Source: Chitinophagaceae bacterium | Lineage (GTDB): Bacteria; Bacteroidota; Bacteroidia; Chitinophagales; Chitinophagaceae | DNA: 61,280 nt | Reading direction: 5' to 3' | Assembly (NCBI GenBank): GCA_004173355.1 | Contig: SEAD01000011.1 | Coordinates: 1-61,280, forward strand | Shown here: positions 43,310-51,661 of the stretch, in pieces | Numbering within the stretch: position 1 is the first letter of the stretch | Layout of the letters: each line of letters starts with the position of its first letter | Notes under the pieces: generated by a model | What the model saw: only the letters and a program-made list of their open reading frames with translations | What the model was told of the DNA's origin: nothing | Databases searched by the model: none | Program-made: the position numbers and the translations under genes

Positions 43310-44359
43310 ATGGAAATCACAAGTCTTATCCCCCATATTGAGTCGCTCATATTTGCAAGCGACAAACCCCTCACTTCACTGGATGTAACCGAGCTGCTGA
43401 ACAATGCCTTTGGTTTCATGGAAGACAAGATCACCCTTGACCAGGTAGAAGCTTCGCTCGAAGGCATCCAGGAAAAATACCAGTCGGAGTTTTATCCGTT
43501 TGAAGTACGCCAGAGCGGCGGGGGATGGCAGTTTCTCACGAAAAAAGATTACCACAAAACCATTGCCCAGCTGAATGGTGATAAATTCCTGAAGCGTCTC
43601 AGTGCTGCTGCGATGGAAACCCTTTCCATTGTGGCCTACAAACAGCCCGTTACTAAAGGGGAGATCGAGGCGATCCGTGGGGTGAGTTCCGATTATGCGG
43701 TACAGAAGCTCCTGGAAAAAGAACTCATCGTTATCTCCGGCCGCAATGAAACCATGCCCGGTCATCCGCTGATCTACAGCACCTCGAAAAACTTCATGGA
43801 TTATTTCGGGATCAATACCGCCGAAGACCTGCCGAAGATCAAGGAAGTGCTGGCCGACCAGCAGGTAGAACCAACCTCCATGAAGGACGGCCTGCAGACC
43901 GGTGAGGCTGGTAATGCACCCGCCGACGGAATGGAAGCCGTGCCGGAAGAGGCCCTGGCAGGTAATGGACCGGAACAGGCCGACGGTATTGAGGTGGTTG
44001 CAGGAACAGATGCTGATTCAGTTGAAGACGCGGATATTGTCACTGCTGACGAGGCGGGCAATGAAGAGGCTGAAGCCACCCCGGCTGGGGAACTGCAGCA
44101 GGATGACGAATCGGTCACTGCTGAATCCGACGAATTGGTCACTGCTGAATCCGACGAATTGGTCGCTGCTGAATCCGAAGAACCAGTCGCTGCTGAATCC
44201 GACGAATCGGATGCCGATGGGGAAAGTGAAGAAACCGACGACACGGCCGATGCACCGGCGACCGATGAGGACACGCCGGCGGAGGATGACGAACTCTACG
44301 TCGGTGAAGATGGCCAGCTGATTGGCCGTATGGAAGAGGATGACGAAGAGCAATCCTGA
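43310..44359 (+). CDS. scpB: segregation and condensation protein B with acidic repeat tail
   Basis: ScpB joins ScpA and SMC in the chromosome condensin. Residues 1-190 hold the two winged-helix domains (IPHIESLIFASDKPLT, SAAAMETLSIVAYKQPVTKGEIEAIRGV, TSKNFMDYFGI). From about 190 to the end (349) the protein becomes extremely acidic, with four 8-residue repeats (AESDELVT-type) encoded by 24-bp direct repeats at 44105-44200. Many ScpB proteins are under 250 residues, so the tail is unusual and probably disordered. The start at 43310 was chosen over the ATG at 43268 because it begins the conserved domain. lysA follows 21 nt later. Confidence 0.92.
   Translation: MEITSLIPHIESLIFASDKPLTSLDVTELLNNAFGFMEDKITLDQVEASLEGIQEKYQSEFYPFEVRQSGGGWQFLTKKDYHKTIAQLNGDKFLKRLSAAAMETLSIVAYKQPVTKGEIEAIRGVSSDYAVQKLLEKELIVISGRNETMPGHPLIYSTSKNFMDYFGINTAEDLPKIKEVLADQQVEPTSMKDGLQTGEAGNAPADGMEAVPEEALAGNGPEQADGIEVVAGTDADSVEDADIVTADEAGNEEAEATPAGELQQDDESVTAESDELVTAESDELVAAESEEPVAAESDESDADGESEETDDTADAPATDEDTPAEDDELYVGEDGQLIGRMEEDDEEQS
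44105..44210 (+). repeat. 24-bp tandem repeat inside scpB
   Basis: Four copies of a 24-bp unit start at 44105, 44129, 44153 and 44177, with a partial fifth at 44201. The unit begins GACGAATCGG or GACGAATTGG and ends GCTGAATCC. Each adds eight residues, so copy number change keeps the frame. Confidence 0.9.
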
Positions 44360-44380
44360 TTTTATTTACCTTCGCCCACT

Positions 44381-45586
44381 ATGTCTGAACGCCTATCATC
44401 CGGTCAGCTCAGCCGCATCGCCGCTGAGTTCGGGACACCGGTTTATGTTTACCATGCAGAAAAGATCGAAGAACAGTACGGCAGGCTGGTTGATGCTTTC
44501 CGTGACAGCAATGTGGTGATCTACTATGCCTGTAAGGCATTGACCAATGTACATATCCTCCGTTATATAAAAGACCTGGGTTCCAATGTGGATTGCAGTT
44601 CGGTCAATGAGGTAAAACTGGCCCTCTATGCGGGTTTTCCTCCTGAACGGATCCTTTACACATCCAACGGCGTCGGGTTCGACGAAATCCGTGAAGCGGT
44701 TTCGCTGAAGGTTTCCATCAATATCGACAGCCTCTCCAACCTGGAAAAATTCGGGAAGGAATTCGGAAACAGTTATCCCGTGGGGATCCGCCTGCGACCC
44801 AATATCATGGCAGGGGGCAACCTTAAAATATCCACGGGTCATGATAAAAGCAAATTCGGCATCCCGGTGGAGCAGCTCCCGGAAATCCTGACACTGGTGG
44901 AGATGTACCATCTTTCCATAACCAACCTGCATATCCATACCGGAAGTGAAATCAAGGATGTGTCCGTTTTCATGAAAGGGATCGAGGTATTGTTTGATAT
45001 CATCCCGCACTTTACCGACCTGCGTTCACTCGACCTGGGTGGTGGTTTCAAGGTGCCTTACAAGGAAGGGGATGAGGGCACCGATATGAGGCTGCTGGGT
45101 GAAACAGTACGGGATGCATTCCGCGATCATCCACAGGCGGGCAAGCTGGAGATCTGGTTTGAGCCGGGTAAATTCATGGTCAGTGAATGTGGTTACCTGG
45201 TCACTGAAGTAAATGTACTCAAAGAGACGGCCGCTACCACATTTGCCGGCATCAACAGCGGATTCAACCACCTGATCCGTCCGATGTTTTATGATTCCTA
45301 CCATCGCATCGAAAATATAAGCAACCCGGATGGGAAAGAGCGGGTCTATTCGGTGACAGGTAATATATGCGAAACCGATACGTTCGCCTGGGACAGGCTC
45401 CTGAATGAAGTCCGTGAAGGTGACCTGCTGGTTTTTTACAACGCCGGTGCCTATGGTTTTGAAATGTCGTCCAACTTCAATTCCCGGCTCAAACCTGCTG
45501 AAGTACTGGTCAGGGATGGCGAATTCCACCTGATCCGACGAAGGGATAACTGGGATGACCTGCTCCGGAACCAGGTTATATCCTGA
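44381..45586 (+). CDS. lysA: diaminopimelate decarboxylase
   Basis: Last step of lysine synthesis: decarboxylates meso-diaminopimelate to lysine using PLP. The 401-residue fold-III enzyme has the PLP lysine Lys52 in YYACKALTN, the HIHTGSE and LDLGGGF motifs that bind cofactor phosphate, and CETDTFAWD (active-site Cys) near the C-terminus. Length and motif order are normal. It lies 21 nt downstream of scpB and may be co-transcribed with it. Confidence 0.95.
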   Translation: MSERLSSGQLSRIAAEFGTPVYVYHAEKIEEQYGRLVDAFRDSNVVIYYACKALTNVHILRYIKDLGSNVDCSSVNEVKLALYAGFPPERILYTSNGVGFDEIREAVSLKVSINIDSLSNLEKFGKEFGNSYPVGIRLRPNIMAGGNLKISTGHDKSKFGIPVEQLPEILTLVEMYHLSITNLHIHTGSEIKDVSVFMKGIEVLFDIIPHFTDLRSLDLGGGFKVPYKEGDEGTDMRLLGETVRDAFRDHPQAGKLEIWFEPGKFMVSECGYLVTEVNVLKETAATTFAGINSGFNHLIRPMFYDSYHRIENISNPDGKERVYSVTGNICETDTFAWDRLLNEVREGDLLVFYNAGAYGFEMSSNFNSRLKPAEVLVRDGEFHLIRRRDNWDDLLRNQVIS

Positions 45587-45600
45587 TAAGTGTTTACATG

Positions 45601-45622
45601 AACCCGCTCCCGCAGCGGGTTT
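45601..45622 (+). terminator. possible terminator after lysA
   Basis: AACCCGCT pairs with AGCGGGTT around a five-base loop, 14 nt after the lysA stop. The T-run is short (TTTG), so termination may be weak. Confidence 0.5.
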
Positions 45623-45692
45623 GATTATGCGGTTCAATAACCTGTAATATATACATGTATGCATACTGACTGGTAACACTGCAATGTGTAAC

Positions 45693-45739
45693 AAACGGGG
45701 AAACAGTATCCTGTCCCTGAGGCAATTAATTCCCCGTTT
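45693..45739 (+). repeat. 10-bp inverted repeat upstream of the ferritin-like pair
   Basis: AAACGGGGAA (45693-45702) and TTCCCCGTTT (45730-45739) are perfect complements separated by 27 nt. No T-run follows. It may be a leader structure or a regulator site for the genes starting at 45863. Confidence 0.55.
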
Positions 45740-45862
45740 ACCTTCCTTAACAATTTTTTCTAAACCTGCAATCCGTTGGAATACAAATTGCGTAACTGAC
45801 AATACCAACTTTTAGTTCCAACTCTTACAATTCTCTTTAATCATCCTTAAACTTATTAACGT

Positions 45863-46579
45863 ATGACCAGGATCAAATCTGGCAACGGACCCCTATTGTC
45901 CAATGTGCACAATGCAAACCCGGTTTCACGAAGGAACTTCCTTGGTTACGCAGGTGGCGCAGCAGTACTGGCAGTAGCATTATCCGCTTGCGACAAAGAC
46001 GACGATGACAACAACAACGATGATGGCATTAATCTCGGTTCCGGTGATGTCGGGATCCTGAACTATGCGTACGCGTTGGAACAGCTCGAAGCAGCCTTCT
46101 ATTCGAAGGTGCTGGAAACCCCTTATACAAGCATGCCCGCAGCGGAATCCGCCCTCCTCAAGGATATCCGTGACCATGAAATCGCCCACCGCGAATTCTT
46201 CAAAGCAGCCCTCGGTTCAGGTGCCATCCAGGCCCTCACACCAAACTGGGGTTCACTCGATTTCACCAAACGTGACCAAGTACTTGCTACCGCAAAAGCG
46301 TTTGAAGATCTCGGTGTAGCCGCTTACAATGGTGCCGGTAAACTCATCAGCACCACTACCAACGGTAAAGCCTACCTGACCCTCGCAGGTAAAATCGTTT
46401 CCGTGGAAGCACGACATGCCGCCTACATCCGCGACCTGATCAGCAATGGTACGTTTGCCGATGATTCGGTAATCGACATGAATGGCCTGGACAAAGCCCT
46501 CGCCCCGACCGAAGTACTCATGACCGCAAACACTTTCCTTACAACAAAAGTTTCCGGCCGGAATTTACCAACCTCTTAA
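45863..46579 (+). CDS. Tat-exported ferritin-like lipoprotein
   Basis: A 238-residue protein. The N-terminus has a twin-arginine signal (VSRRNFLGYAGGAAVL, Arg23-Arg24) that also ends in a lipobox (LSAC, Cys43). A strongly acidic Asp/Asn tract directly after the Cys fits the lipoprotein export signal that sends Bacteroidota lipoproteins to the cell surface. The rest is a four-helix ferritin-like domain (LEQLEAAFYSKVLE, IRDHEIAHREFFKAAL, AFEDLGVAAYNGAGK, SVEARHAAYIRDL) with Glu and His ligands for a di-metal site, of the dessication-related family. It is the first of two adjacent homologues. Confidence 0.82.
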   Translation: MTRIKSGNGPLLSNVHNANPVSRRNFLGYAGGAAVLAVALSACDKDDDDNNNDDGINLGSGDVGILNYAYALEQLEAAFYSKVLETPYTSMPAAESALLKDIRDHEIAHREFFKAALGSGAIQALTPNWGSLDFTKRDQVLATAKAFEDLGVAAYNGAGKLISTTTNGKAYLTLAGKIVSVEARHAAYIRDLISNGTFADDSVIDMNGLDKALAPTEVLMTANTFLTTKVSGRNLPTS

Positions 46580-46589
46580 AAACAGAATC

Positions 46590-47450
46590 ATGAACGTAAA
46601 ACATATTTTCAACGAGATTGAAAAAGTGGATCCGGAGGTGTACGGCCGGCTTGACACACGTCGCCATGCGATGAAAGGTTTCCTGAAAACTTCAGGCAAA
46701 ATCGCCCTCGCATCACTCCCTGTAGTAATGGGTGGCATGTTCAAAAAAGCATACGGACAAACCGGTGGCTCTTCCCTGTTCGACATCCTCAACTACGCCC
46801 TTACCCTGGAGTACCTTGAAGATGAATTTTATAAAGCAGCACTTGCAGCCCCGAATCTTATCCCTTCCGGTGCGCCACGTGGTGCCATCGAAACAATCGG
46901 TAAACACGAAACAGCACACGTTAACCTCCTGAGAGGCGCTATCACGGCCGCTGGTGGTACACCTGTTGCCAAACCAACATTTGACCTTACCGGTGGTAAT
47001 GGCAGCAACAATGGTCCATTCAAGGATGCCTTCACCAACTATGCGCTTTTCCTCGCGGTAGCGCAGACATTTGAAGACACCGGCGTACGTGCCTACAAAG
47101 GCCAGGCCGCTATGGATTCACTCATCGCGAACAACGATGTACTGCAGGTTGCACTGCAGATCCACTCGGTCGAAGCACGCCACGCCTCCCATATCCGCCA
47201 GATGCGTAAAGCAAACGGTGGACTGGTACCGGCAGGTGTGAATGTCAAACCATGGATTACGCTGAAACAAAGTGGTATCGATACCTCAGCCGTACAGGCG
47301 AGTTATGATGGGGAGGAAATCACTATGCAGGCTACTGTACAGATTACTGGTATCGCATCCGGTATCACCGCAGAAGCAGCATCAGAGGCTTTCGATGAAC
47401 CATTAACCAAAGAAGCCGTCTTAGCAATTGTAGACCCATTCATTGTGTAA
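46590..47450 (+). CDS. second Tat-type ferritin-like protein
   Basis: A 286-residue homologue of the preceding protein. A twin-arginine motif (DTRRHAMKGFLKTSG, Arg24-Arg25) begins the signal, but no lipobox is seen, so it is probably soluble in the periplasm or secreted. The ferritin-like helices keep LEYLEDEFYKAAL, IGKHETAHVNLLRG, TFEDTGVRAYKG and SVEARHASHIRQM. It starts 10 nt after the first gene, so the two form an operon. A C-terminal extension of about 60 residues has no partner in the first protein. A terminator follows. Confidence 0.82.
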   Translation: MNVKHIFNEIEKVDPEVYGRLDTRRHAMKGFLKTSGKIALASLPVVMGGMFKKAYGQTGGSSLFDILNYALTLEYLEDEFYKAALAAPNLIPSGAPRGAIETIGKHETAHVNLLRGAITAAGGTPVAKPTFDLTGGNGSNNGPFKDAFTNYALFLAVAQTFEDTGVRAYKGQAAMDSLIANNDVLQVALQIHSVEARHASHIRQMRKANGGLVPAGVNVKPWITLKQSGIDTSAVQASYDGEEITMQATVQITGIASGITAEAASEAFDEPLTKEAVLAIVDPFIV

Positions 47451-47489
47451 AACAATCGTCTCCTTAGTTTTCCAGATGATGTATAACTC

Positions 47490-47522
47490 AGGTCGCCCCA
47501 TTACGGGGCGACCTCTTTTTTT
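47490..47522 (+). terminator. intrinsic terminator of the ferritin-like operon
   Basis: AGGTCGCCCC (47490-47499) pairs with GGGGCGACCT (47505-47514), then C and seven T. It separates this operon from the umuD cassette. Confidence 0.9.
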
Positions 47523-47547
47523 ACCCAAATACCTCAGCCACAGGCTG

Positions 47548-47704
47548 TAAAACTTTTTCGTCCCATACTCAATTATTTAGCGTAGAATTGCTAATAATAT
47601 TAGTATTATGATTTCCTGCTTCATCCGGCTCATATCCTTACTGGCGGCGGTTTCCATCATGCTGATAGATTTATTCCGAACCATATTAAAACTTTCGTTC
47701 CGAT
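47548..47704 (+). promoter_or_regulatory. repeat and palindrome region upstream of umuD
   Basis: Two similar motifs, TAAAACTTTTTCGTCCCAT (47548-47566) and TAAAACTTTCGTTCCGAT (47687-47704), flank a 13-bp palindrome CTAATAATATTAG (47591-47603). No matching TAnnTTTG was found. They are candidate sites for an SOS or damage regulator, but nothing confirms it. Confidence 0.35.
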
Positions 47705-47715
47705 GGATGCTGTAA
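47608..47715 (+). CDS. possible 35-residue hydrophobic leader peptide
   Basis: An ATG at 47608 opens a 35-codon frame (MISCFIRLISLLAAVSIM ... LSFRWML). It is mostly hydrophobic and net basic, long enough for one membrane segment. It stops at 47715, 2 nt before a possible internal umuD start at 47718. That spacing is like the 2-nt and 1-nt gaps further down the operon. It resembles type-I toxin or TisB-like peptides only in general character. A chance ORF is quite possible. Confidence 0.25.
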   Translation: MISCFIRLISLLAAVSIMLIDLFRTILKLSFRWML

Positions 47716-48137
47716 AAATGAACGACTTCCTTATCCCTTTCATGGATATCTCCGTACCAGCGGGCTTTCCCTCGCCGGCGGCAGACTACATGGAAGACCG
47801 TATCAATCTCAATAACTTCCTGATCCGACACCCGGAGGCCACGTTCGTGGTCCGCTGTACCGGTACCTCCATGATCAATGCCTTCATCCCGCCGAGCTGC
47901 CTGCTGGTGATCGACCGTTCATTAAAGGCCGGCAACGGGGATATCGTGCTGGCACATATCAACGGGGAATTCACCGTGAAATACCTGCAGGTCAATGAGC
48001 ATAAATGCCGGCTGATTCCCGCCAACCGCAAGTACCGGGAAATTGAAGTGACCGATGGCAGCGAACTGAATATCTGGGGTGTGGTTATCCATATTATCAG
48101 TAACCCGAAAGATTTCCGCCATGTTTGCTTTGGTTGA
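47703..48137 (+). CDS. umuD: UmuD-like translesion polymerase subunit / LexA-type autoprotease
   Basis: A 144-residue S24 autoprotease. It has the self-cleavage site Ala20-Gly21 in [11 protein letters not shown], the catalytic Ser56 in CTGTSMINA and Lys93 in FTVKYLQ. It lacks a DNA-binding domain, so it is UmuD and not LexA. After damage it would cut itself and join UmuC as DNA polymerase V. The start may be 47703 or 47718. Its stop overlaps the umuC start by 17 nt. Confidence 0.92.
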   Translation: MDAVKMNDFLIPFMDISVPAGFPSPAADYMEDRINLNNFLIRHPEATFVVRCTGTSMINAFIPPSCLLVIDRSLKAGNGDIVLAHINGEFTVKYLQVNEHKCRLIPANRKYREIEVTDGSELNIWGVVIHIISNPKDFRHVCFG

Positions 48138-49383
48138 CTGTAACAATTTTTACTGCAGCTGCGAACGGGTCTTCGATCCCTCGCTTAACAACCGGCCCGT
48201 AGTGGTGCTGAGCAATAACGACGGATGTGTGATCGCCCGGAGTGATGAAGCCAAGGCGCTGGGGATCGTAATGGGTACACCGGAATATATGGTACGGGAC
48301 CTGATCCGCGAACACCATGTTGCGGTGTTCAGCAGCAACTACACCCTGTATGGTGATATGAGTGACCGCGTGATGAAAATCCTTGCGTCTTTTGTCCCGC
48401 GCCTTGAATTGTATTCAATCGATGAAGCATTCCTTGATCTCAGCGACCTGGCGTACGCCGACCTGCTGCAGCTCGGACTGCGGATCAAACGCGCGGTGAC
48501 ATTACAGACCGGCATCCCCGTTTCGGTAGGCATTGCACCCACAAAAACACTTGCCAAGATGGCCAACCGGTATATCAAGAAGCATGATAAAAATTTGGGT
48601 GTGCACTGGGTTGCCGGTGACCGCCTGGTGTCGGAAATGCTGGCAGCTACGGAGGTCGGGGATATCTGGGGAGTGGGCCATGAATATGCAGCGATGCTGG
48701 GCCGCGCGGGGTTCCGTACCGCCGGCGAACTGGCGGCAGCGCCGGCTGACTGGATGCGGCAGCACATGACCGTGGTGGGTGAACGGCTCTGGAATGAACT
48801 CAATGGCAGGCCCTCCATCAGCTGGGATTTTGAACCCAGAAAGAAAAAAAATATCTGTACCTCCCGTTCCTTTGCGCGTCACACCCAGGATAAAACGATC
48901 CTCGCAGAAGCCCTGTCGAACCATGCGGCCAGCTGCGCATTAAAGATGCGCAATGAAAAAAGCTGCGCGCGTTTCCTGAATATATTTATCAATACCAATC
49001 CCTTCCGTGCCGCCGACCAGCAGTTCTCGCATTCCATCGATATAGAAATGCAGACAGCTACCAACAACGCACCGGAGATCATCCGGTATTGCCTGAAAGG
49101 ACTTGACCTCATCTACCGGCCGGGGCTCAACTATATGAAATGCGGCGTGACCGTTGGTGGTTTCGTTCCGGAAGGGTCGGTGCAGGCAGCACTCTTTGAT
49201 GAAAGCAACCGCCCGCGGGATAAAAAAATAATGGAGACGATGGACAAGCTGAACCAGTCGCTGGGACGGGAGATCGTGCGGTTCGCCGTGCAGGGTTTTG
49301 AGAAACGGTACCGGCTTAAAACTGCCTATATTTCCCGGAAATTCACCACCGATATCAGCCAGGTTATCCACGTAAAAAACTGA
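48121..49383 (+). CDS. umuC: UmuC-like Y-family DNA polymerase
   Basis: A 420-residue translesion polymerase starting [18 protein letters not shown]. The catalytic carboxylates are in LVDCNNFY and [10 protein letters not shown], and the helix-hairpin-helix region is near 175-200 ([19 protein letters not shown]). The C-terminal little-finger domain is followed by a tail typical of UmuC, including MKCGVTVGG. The start at 48121 lies inside umuD. Start and length are normal for UmuC. Confidence 0.94.
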   Translation: MFALVDCNNFYCSCERVFDPSLNNRPVVVLSNNDGCVIARSDEAKALGIVMGTPEYMVRDLIREHHVAVFSSNYTLYGDMSDRVMKILASFVPRLELYSIDEAFLDLSDLAYADLLQLGLRIKRAVTLQTGIPVSVGIAPTKTLAKMANRYIKKHDKNLGVHWVAGDRLVSEMLAATEVGDIWGVGHEYAAMLGRAGFRTAGELAAAPADWMRQHMTVVGERLWNELNGRPSISWDFEPRKKKNICTSRSFARHTQDKTILAEALSNHAASCALKMRNEKSCARFLNIFINTNPFRAADQQFSHSIDIEMQTATNNAPEIIRYCLKGLDLIYRPGLNYMKCGVTVGGFVPEGSVQAALFDESNRPRDKKIMETMDKLNQSLGREIVRFAVQGFEKRYRLKTAYISRKFTTDISQVIHVKN

Positions 49384-49385
49384 AC

Positions 49386-49886
49386 ATGCTGAACCCTTAT
49401 GTAAAATTCCAGCAGGTGATGATCGGGGGATTGCGCAAAATGAACCGCCGCTATATCGTCACGCAGCTGAATGTACATGTTACCACCGCATTCGGGGATG
49501 ACGCTACCGTGCCGATCCTGCTGTCGGATTATGATGACCTGGGGCTCGCAAAAATCCATTTTAATGCGCTGAATGACCGCTACCGCGCAATCATGGACCT
49601 CGAAAAACCCGCGCACCGCCACAAGCTGGATGAAATGCTGCTGCCGGATTCAAAATACCGGCTGTATGCCGCGTTTACCGATGATATCAAACGGCTGGAG
49701 AAGCGACTGAATGACCGCTACAGCAAAAGCATCCGCAACTATGTGGCACAACATACTACCTGGCGGGTGGGGGCTGACCGCACACTCACGCCGAAACTCC
49801 AGCTGGTGTTCGGTGACCTTTTTGTAATTTTAAAGTACTCCGGTCAGGAGATCCGTTTCAAACTCGCTGACTTGGACAGGTACTGA
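49386..49886 (+). CDS. unrecognised protein of the umuDC-SRAP cassette
   Basis: I do not recognise this 166-residue protein. It starts 2 nt after umuC and ends 1 nt before the SRAP gene, so it is part of the same operon. No signal peptide or membrane segment is seen. It is basic and mixed alpha/beta (KFQQVMIGGLRKMNRRYIV ... YSKSIRNYVAQHTTW). Its place suggests a helper of translesion synthesis or of crosslink repair. No motif supports a precise function. Confidence 0.75.
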   Translation: MLNPYVKFQQVMIGGLRKMNRRYIVTQLNVHVTTAFGDDATVPILLSDYDDLGLAKIHFNALNDRYRAIMDLEKPAHRHKLDEMLLPDSKYRLYAAFTDDIKRLEKRLNDRYSKSIRNYVAQHTTWRVGADRTLTPKLQLVFGDLFVILKYSGQEIRFKLADLDRY

Positions 49887-49887
49887 T

Positions 49888-50679
49888 ATGTGTTATGATA
49901 TTTCATTTACGGTTGAACTTCGTGTGCTTGGTGATTATTTCCCCGACCTGGTATTTGATGAGCAGATAAAAATTGATTTTTCGCTGGGCGAACATATTGC
50001 CGGGCATGCACATGCTGACCATCCGGTGATTTACCGCAACCGCAAAGACCAGCTGCTCCACTGCCGGTTAATGGAATGGGGCTGCATCCCGTTTTATGTA
50101 AAAGACCTGAAGGCATTTGCAAAACAACGGAGCAGTATGCTGAATGCACGCAGTGAAAGGGTGGTGGATGACAAGTCATCCTACTGGTACAAAATCCGCA
50201 ACCGTCGGTGCCTCGTTCCCGTAAAGGGAATTTATGAACACCGCGCAATCAGGGGCTGGAAAAAAAAGGTACCCTATTATATCACTATACCGGGACAGGG
50301 ATTGTTTTTCCTGCCGGGATTGTATTCGATGGTCGAAACCACCGACACGGAAACGGGTGAAATAACCCAGCTGCCAAGCTTTACCATAATTACGCGGAGA
50401 GCCAACAGCCTCATGAAGAATATCCATAACGATGGCGATAACCGTAACCGGATGCCCTTATTCCTCACACGGGAGCTGGCCTCACGATGGCTGGAGAAAG
50501 AAGAAATGACGGAGGATGAAATCCGGGAAATTCTCGATTTTGAGATGCCCGCAGATGCACTGGATGCGCTGCCGGTATTTACCATCCGCTCGGCAAAACA
50601 GCGGCCGGATAACAAGGCAAAAAATGAATACTGGGAATGGGAAAAATTACCTGCGCTTGGGGAGCTGAATCCCGACTGA
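49888..50679 (+). CDS. SRAP/HMCES-family DNA-protein crosslink protein
   Basis: A 263-residue SOS response-associated peptidase-fold protein (YedK/HMCES). Cys2 follows the initiator Met, so cleavage would expose the Cys that forms a thiazolidine crosslink with abasic DNA. Other family residues are present: NARSERV (Asn86), Glu117 in GIYEH, and His180 in MKNIHNDGD before NRMPLFL. The Trp of the usual YEW is replaced by His. It lies 1 nt after the unknown gene in the umuDC operon and abuts the convergent DUF6263-like gene. Confidence 0.9.
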   Translation: MCYDISFTVELRVLGDYFPDLVFDEQIKIDFSLGEHIAGHAHADHPVIYRNRKDQLLHCRLMEWGCIPFYVKDLKAFAKQRSSMLNARSERVVDDKSSYWYKIRNRRCLVPVKGIYEHRAIRGWKKKVPYYITIPGQGLFFLPGLYSMVETTDTETGEITQLPSFTIITRRANSLMKNIHNDGDNRNRMPLFLTRELASRWLEKEEMTEDEIREILDFEMPADALDALPVFTIRSAKQRPDNKAKNEYWEWEKLPALGELNPD

Positions 50680-51543
50680 TCAGTTGCTGACCGTGATTTT
50701 TATACTGGTCTTTGCATTGACGGGAGTGGTATTACCCATCATTTCAGCTGTGCCGGTAGATACCGTTTCGGATTTTTTTTCCCGCAGGATGCCGGTCTGC
50801 CGGTTGACTAGGATTGAGCCGGTGGTAATGCTGTTGAGACTGGTAACAGATTCCATACCCATCACCTGGGCCTTCACTACGGACTTGCCATTGGTTTCAA
50901 AACTGACCGTAATGACCGAGTCTTCAATGGAAGCAATTTTATAGTTGGTAACGGAGCTTTCATTCGCGTTGGATGATTCTGTTTTCCAGGTATCACCTGC
51001 CACGGGTTCTTTTGCCGGGAGGATTTTGAAAAAACTTGCTTCGCCCTTTTTGGCAGGTTCGGTCACGGATGTAAGGTCCCTGAGCATGTTCAGTACAATC
51101 ACCAGGCGGTCATCTGTCTGCCCGGCCGGGAACGTTTCCGGATTTGCCTTCATCACCGTACCTGCGGGATCCACGATCAGGTCATACTTCCGGGCGAGCA
51201 GTTGCCTGACAGGCTCGCCGAACTGCCCGCTGATGTCTTTTTTATTATCCGAATCAAATGCGCGTTTGGCTCCCATGCCATTGAACTGGAAAGTAAGCCG
51301 CTGCGCTTCATGGTGCAGGGTGTAAAAATCGGCACTCGCATTGGTCACCTGGTAATTATGAAAAGCCTTGCCATCCACGGTAAAATCGATTGCCTGTCCC
51401 ATGGCCTGCTGTGTGATACTGTTTTTCACATCCACCTCGATATTGAATACCTGGCCCTGTTCCATCTTCAGCAACCCGGGCTGTGCATGGGTGAATGTAA
51501 ATAAGAAAGCAGAAAGACAGGGGACGAGGATTTTTTTATACAT
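50680..51543 (-). CDS. DUF6263-like exported protein
   Basis: A 287-residue protein with a signal peptide from the start at 51543 (MYKKILVPCLSAFLFTFTHAQ). The mature part is beta-rich with the pattern YDLIVDPAGTVMKANPE and alternating strands, consistent with the DUF6263 family of secreted Bacteroidota proteins of unknown function. Its stop directly adjoins the SRAP stop (convergent). Confidence 0.65.
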   Translation of the reverse strand: MYKKILVPCLSAFLFTFTHAQPGLLKMEQGQVFNIEVDVKNSITQQAMGQAIDFTVDGKAFHNYQVTNASADFYTLHHEAQRLTFQFNGMGAKRAFDSDNKKDISGQFGEPVRQLLARKYDLIVDPAGTVMKANPETFPAGQTDDRLVIVLNMLRDLTSVTEPAKKGEASFFKILPAKEPVAGDTWKTESSNANESSVTNYKIASIEDSVITVSFETNGKSVVKAQVMGMESVTSLNSITTGSILVNRQTGILREKKSETVSTGTAEMMGNTTPVNAKTSIKITVSN

Positions 51544-51661
51544 GGGTTTATGAATTTTCCAAAAATGCCGTTCCGGCAAAAAAGGCTGCAGGCCCTGCGA
51601 AAATAGCCGATGTTGCTGTTTAAACAATACCTTTAACACAGGTTTTAAAAATTATCGACCA

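Noticed and set aside
44105-44210. The 24-bp repeats as a CRISPR array
   Set aside because: No spacers, units are contiguous, in-frame and inside scpB.
47577-47831. An 84-codon minus-strand frame across the umuD start
   Set aside because: No motif; it overlaps umuD and its upstream repeats and has no promoter sign.
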